Assembly (NCBI GenBank): GCA_027077895.1
Contig: JALWQZ010000026.1
Span: 1-6,892 of the forward strand
Length of the DNA stretch: 6,892 bases
Reading direction: 5' to 3'
Source: Microcaldota archaeon
GTDB lineage: Archaea > B1Sed10-29 > WALL01 > WAMD01
In this document: positions 5,268 through 6,892 of the stretch, in pieces
Layout: each line of letters begins with the position of its first letter
How positions within the stretch are numbered: the first letter of the stretch is position 1
Position numbers and translations under genes: made by a program
Notes under the pieces: model-generated
Seen by the model: the letters and a program-made list of their open reading frames with translations, nothing else
Databases searched by the model: none
Told to the model about the DNA's origin: nothing

Positions 5268-6746
5268 TTATTGTTTAACAACCTCTAGGAGGGGTGTTGG
5301 GTCGTCTTTAAGGTCATATTTATACTTCTCATAATTTGTGTTTTCCATCAACTTGTCTGATATAACACACCCTGGATCCGGACCTAGTGGATCTCCTGTA
5401 TATGCATAGGCTCTAGCCCTACAACCACCACACACATATCTAAACGGACACCTACTAGCAAAGTGTTCGCTTGAGTCCCTGTCTCTAAATTTGTTAAACA
5501 ACTCGCTGTTCTTCCAAACATTGATGAACCCATCCTTCAAAGCATTCCCTACCTTTATGGGCAAGAAAACGCATGGGTAAACATCTCCATTATGATCCAG
5601 CGCACAGTACGCTCTCCCTGCACCACAACCACCAACAAAGTCAGCCAGGGCAACCGCCTTGTCCGCATATTTTGGATCTAATGGTATATCTCCAAAGTGT
5701 GCCAAGGAAACATGGTCTCCCTGCTTGCTCATAACCTTTTCAACACTTATTCTCGCGTAGGTCGGGCTAGTTGAGAATACATTTAATCCGCCCTTTTCTA
5801 ACTCAGCATATAGATATTTCATCAATTCTTCCCTCTCCTTTGGCCCCAAGTCCAATGCCTGTATCTCCTTACCTCTACCAACTGGAACGAAGTTAAAGAA
5901 TATCATGGTACAAACGCCTAAATCCCTGGCCAACTGGACCATTTCTGGGACCCTGTGTAGGTTCTGCTTTGTAACAGTATAGGCAATACCGGTGCATAAA
6001 CCTGCCTCCTTGGCATTCTTTATCCCCTGAACCGCTAGTTTCCATGCGCCCTTAACCCCCCTAAACTTGTCGTGCTCTTCTGGGTCAGGTGAGTCTAAAC
6101 TTACCTCAACGTATCCAACGCCAGACTCTTTCATCTTCCTCGCGACTTCAGGGGTTATCAAAGTGCCATTGGTAGCGACATTGACGTATATGCCCTTTTC
6201 AGACGTGTATTTGAATATTTCAAATATATCTGGTGCCATTAGAGGCTCCCCGCCTGAGAATGCAATGGCAACAACACCTGCCTCATCCATCTGGTCAATG
6301 AGTTGTTTCTTCTCCTCTGTTGATAATTCATCAGGCGCACCTTGAGGAGTTGCGTTTGCGTAACAGTGGATGCATCTCAAATTGCACTTTTTGGTTATGT
6401 TCCAAACCACTAGAAATGGAGCCACTAATTTTTGCGGTTTTGTAATTCCATACTCTGCAACAGATCTCACGGTGGTAACCAAACCTCTCCTGTAATAAGG
6501 ATCCTTAAAAGTACCTATGAAATCATCCTTTGTTCCACCAAATGCCTTTGCCCCCTGGGAGATTGCAAAGTCAATTACCTTGTAGTTAAACCACTCTCCT
6601 ATGTTCCTTGGCTTTCTTTCTCCGACTGCTATTTCAAGCGCAGGATCAAGCCTTTTCTTCTGAGAAAAATGTTTGAGCATTACCCTGACTATTGGATTCT
6701 CAAATACTTTCTTTAACTGAACTCCAACGTCCCCTAGATCAGACAT
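5268..6746 (-). CDS. Radical SAM/SPASM domain enzyme (492 aa)
   Basis: Residues 121-128 (CNLRCIHC) are the CxxxCxxC that holds the SAM-binding 4Fe-4S cluster. SGGEP at 164-168 binds the SAM amino group, and VEVSLDSPD at 213-221 belongs to the same barrel. The C-terminus is a SPASM/twitch domain with cysteines 374, 381, 392, 433, 439, 442 and 460 for auxiliary clusters, ending in RARAYAYTGDPLGPDPGC. That ending is typical of the AhbD/NirJ-like and related archaeal group, which includes haem synthases and peptide-modifying enzymes. About 105 residues precede the barrel; they are helical, contain KDPYYRRGLV and lead into KLVAPFLVVWNIT. The substrate is not known: no haem gene or small precursor peptide is beside it. 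ATG 6746 has a strong ribosome site four bases upstream. The gene stands alone and converges on tRNA-Gln. Confidence 0.92.
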   Translation of the reverse strand: MSDLGDVGVQLKKVFENPIVRVMLKHFSQKKRLDPALEIAVGERKPRNIGEWFNYKVIDFAISQGAKAFGGTKDDFIGTFKDPYYRRGLVTTVRSVAEYGITKPQKLVAPFLVVWNITKKCNLRCIHCYANATPQGAPDELSTEEKKQLIDQMDEAGVVAIAFSGGEPLMAPDIFEIFKYTSEKGIYVNVATNGTLITPEVARKMKESGVGYVEVSLDSPDPEEHDKFRGVKGAWKLAVQGIKNAKEAGLCTGIAYTVTKQNLHRVPEMVQLARDLGVCTMIFFNFVPVGRGKEIQALDLGPKEREELMKYLYAELEKGGLNVFSTSPTYARISVEKVMSKQGDHVSLAHFGDIPLDPKYADKAVALADFVGGCGAGRAYCALDHNGDVYPCVFLPIKVGNALKDGFINVWKNSELFNKFRDRDSSEHFASRCPFRYVCGGCRARAYAYTGDPLGPDPGCVISDKLMENTNYEKYKYDLKDDPTPLLEVVKQ

Positions 6747-6750
6747 ACAC

Positions 6751-6757
6751 TCACCTC
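6751..6757 (-). promoter_or_regulatory. Shine-Dalgarno site of the radical SAM gene
   Basis: The minus strand reads GAGGTGA, then GTGT, then ATG 6746. It is the best ribosome site in the window and fixes the start. Confidence 0.75.
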
Positions 6758-6792
6758 TAGAAAGAAAGCGAATATTTATTAGTCAAAGTTGT

Positions 6793-6801
6793 GTTTAAAC
6801 C
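6793..6801 (-). promoter_or_regulatory. Likely TATA box of the radical SAM gene
   Basis: The minus strand reads GGTTTAAAC, preceded by the purine-rich GGGGAAA as a possible BRE. Initiation about 26 bases on (near 6770) would leave a leader of some 24 bases that includes the GAGGTGA site. Confidence 0.55.
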
Positions 6802-6820
6802 TTTCCCCACCGAGAAGTTA

Positions 6821-6827
6821 TTAAATA
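6821..6827 (+). promoter_or_regulatory. Likely TATA box of tRNA-Val
   Basis: TTAAATA is centred 28 bases before the tRNA 5' end at 6852. The 105-base gap 6747-6851 holds this and the divergent radical SAM promoter and nothing else that I can see. Confidence 0.5.
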
Positions 6828-6851
6828 AAATCAAACAAAAATATAGAGCGC

Positions 6852-6892
6852 GGGCTCGTAGTCTAGGGGTCAGGACGCCACCCTTACAAGGT
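6852..6892 (+). tRNA. tRNA-Val (anticodon TAC), 3' part outside window
   Basis: The first 41 bases of a tRNA are present: acceptor strand GGGCTCG, TA, D stem GTCT/GGAC with a GG-containing loop, then anticodon stem CCACC and loop CTTACAA. The anticodon TAC (6885-6887) reads GTA and other GTN valine codons. The 3' anticodon strand begins GGT at 6890 and is cut by the right edge. No intron is visible up to the edge. Confidence 0.93.

Noticed and set aside
6067..6716. Two plus-strand frames (92 and 94 aa) opposite the radical SAM gene
   Set aside because: They cover the conserved barrel and N-terminal coding sequence, have no promoter or ribosome site and show no known motif.
1..6892. CRISPR array, insertion sequence, intein or tRNA intron
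   Set aside because: I saw no spaced direct repeats, no transposase, no insertion in the PolB motifs, and both complete tRNAs fold without an extra segment.

Overview
The window is archaeal chromosomal DNA. The evidence is a family B replicative DNA polymerase with a C-terminal PCNA-binding peptide, a type II methionine aminopeptidase, a class III (type IV) prepilin, a domain-II paralogue of EF-1alpha/SelB, tRNA genes without an encoded CCA end, and TATA boxes of the TTTAAA or TTATA type about 25 bases before starts. Genes are tightly packed, with overlapping ends and a tRNA overlapping a coding region. This fits a small, streamlined archaeal genome, possibly DPANN-like, but the sequence alone does not fix the lineage. 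I see no mobile element, CRISPR array, intein or phage gene, and no stretch of 300 bases without a gene.

Layout. Positions 1-1127 (+) hold the C-terminal half of DNA polymerase B, cut by the left edge. A small unrecognised protein (1124-1327, -) converges on it, and both genes use the same CTAG for their stop codons. A prepilin-like surface protein follows (1414-1944, +). Next comes a two-gene operon (1993-3736, +): a translation-factor paralogue whose GTPase motifs have decayed, overlapping by 11 bases the gene for methionine aminopeptidase. An unrecognised multi-pass membrane protein (3764-4606, +) ends inside the 3' end of a tRNA-Arg(TCG) gene on the opposite strand. That tRNA lies just downstream of a DUF4870/Tic20-like small membrane protein (4667-5014, -).

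A divergent promoter region then leads to tRNA-Gln(TTG) (5096-5168, +). It is followed by a GC-rich stretch (5171-5250) that folds better as + strand RNA and may be an undescribed non-coding RNA or tRNA trailer. A radical SAM/SPASM enzyme (5268-6746, -) has a strong Shine-Dalgarno site. The right edge cuts a tRNA-Val(TAC).

The theme is information processing (replication, initiator-methionine removal, a translation-factor relative, three tRNAs) mixed with envelope proteins. First genes of transcripts mostly have TTTAAA about 25-28 bases before the ATG and no Shine-Dalgarno site, so they are probably leaderless. The internal gene map and the radical SAM gene use GGTGA-type sites. The least explained items are the structured element after tRNA-Gln, the degenerate GTPase paralogue, the membrane protein that shares its end with a tRNA, and the small gene beside polB.
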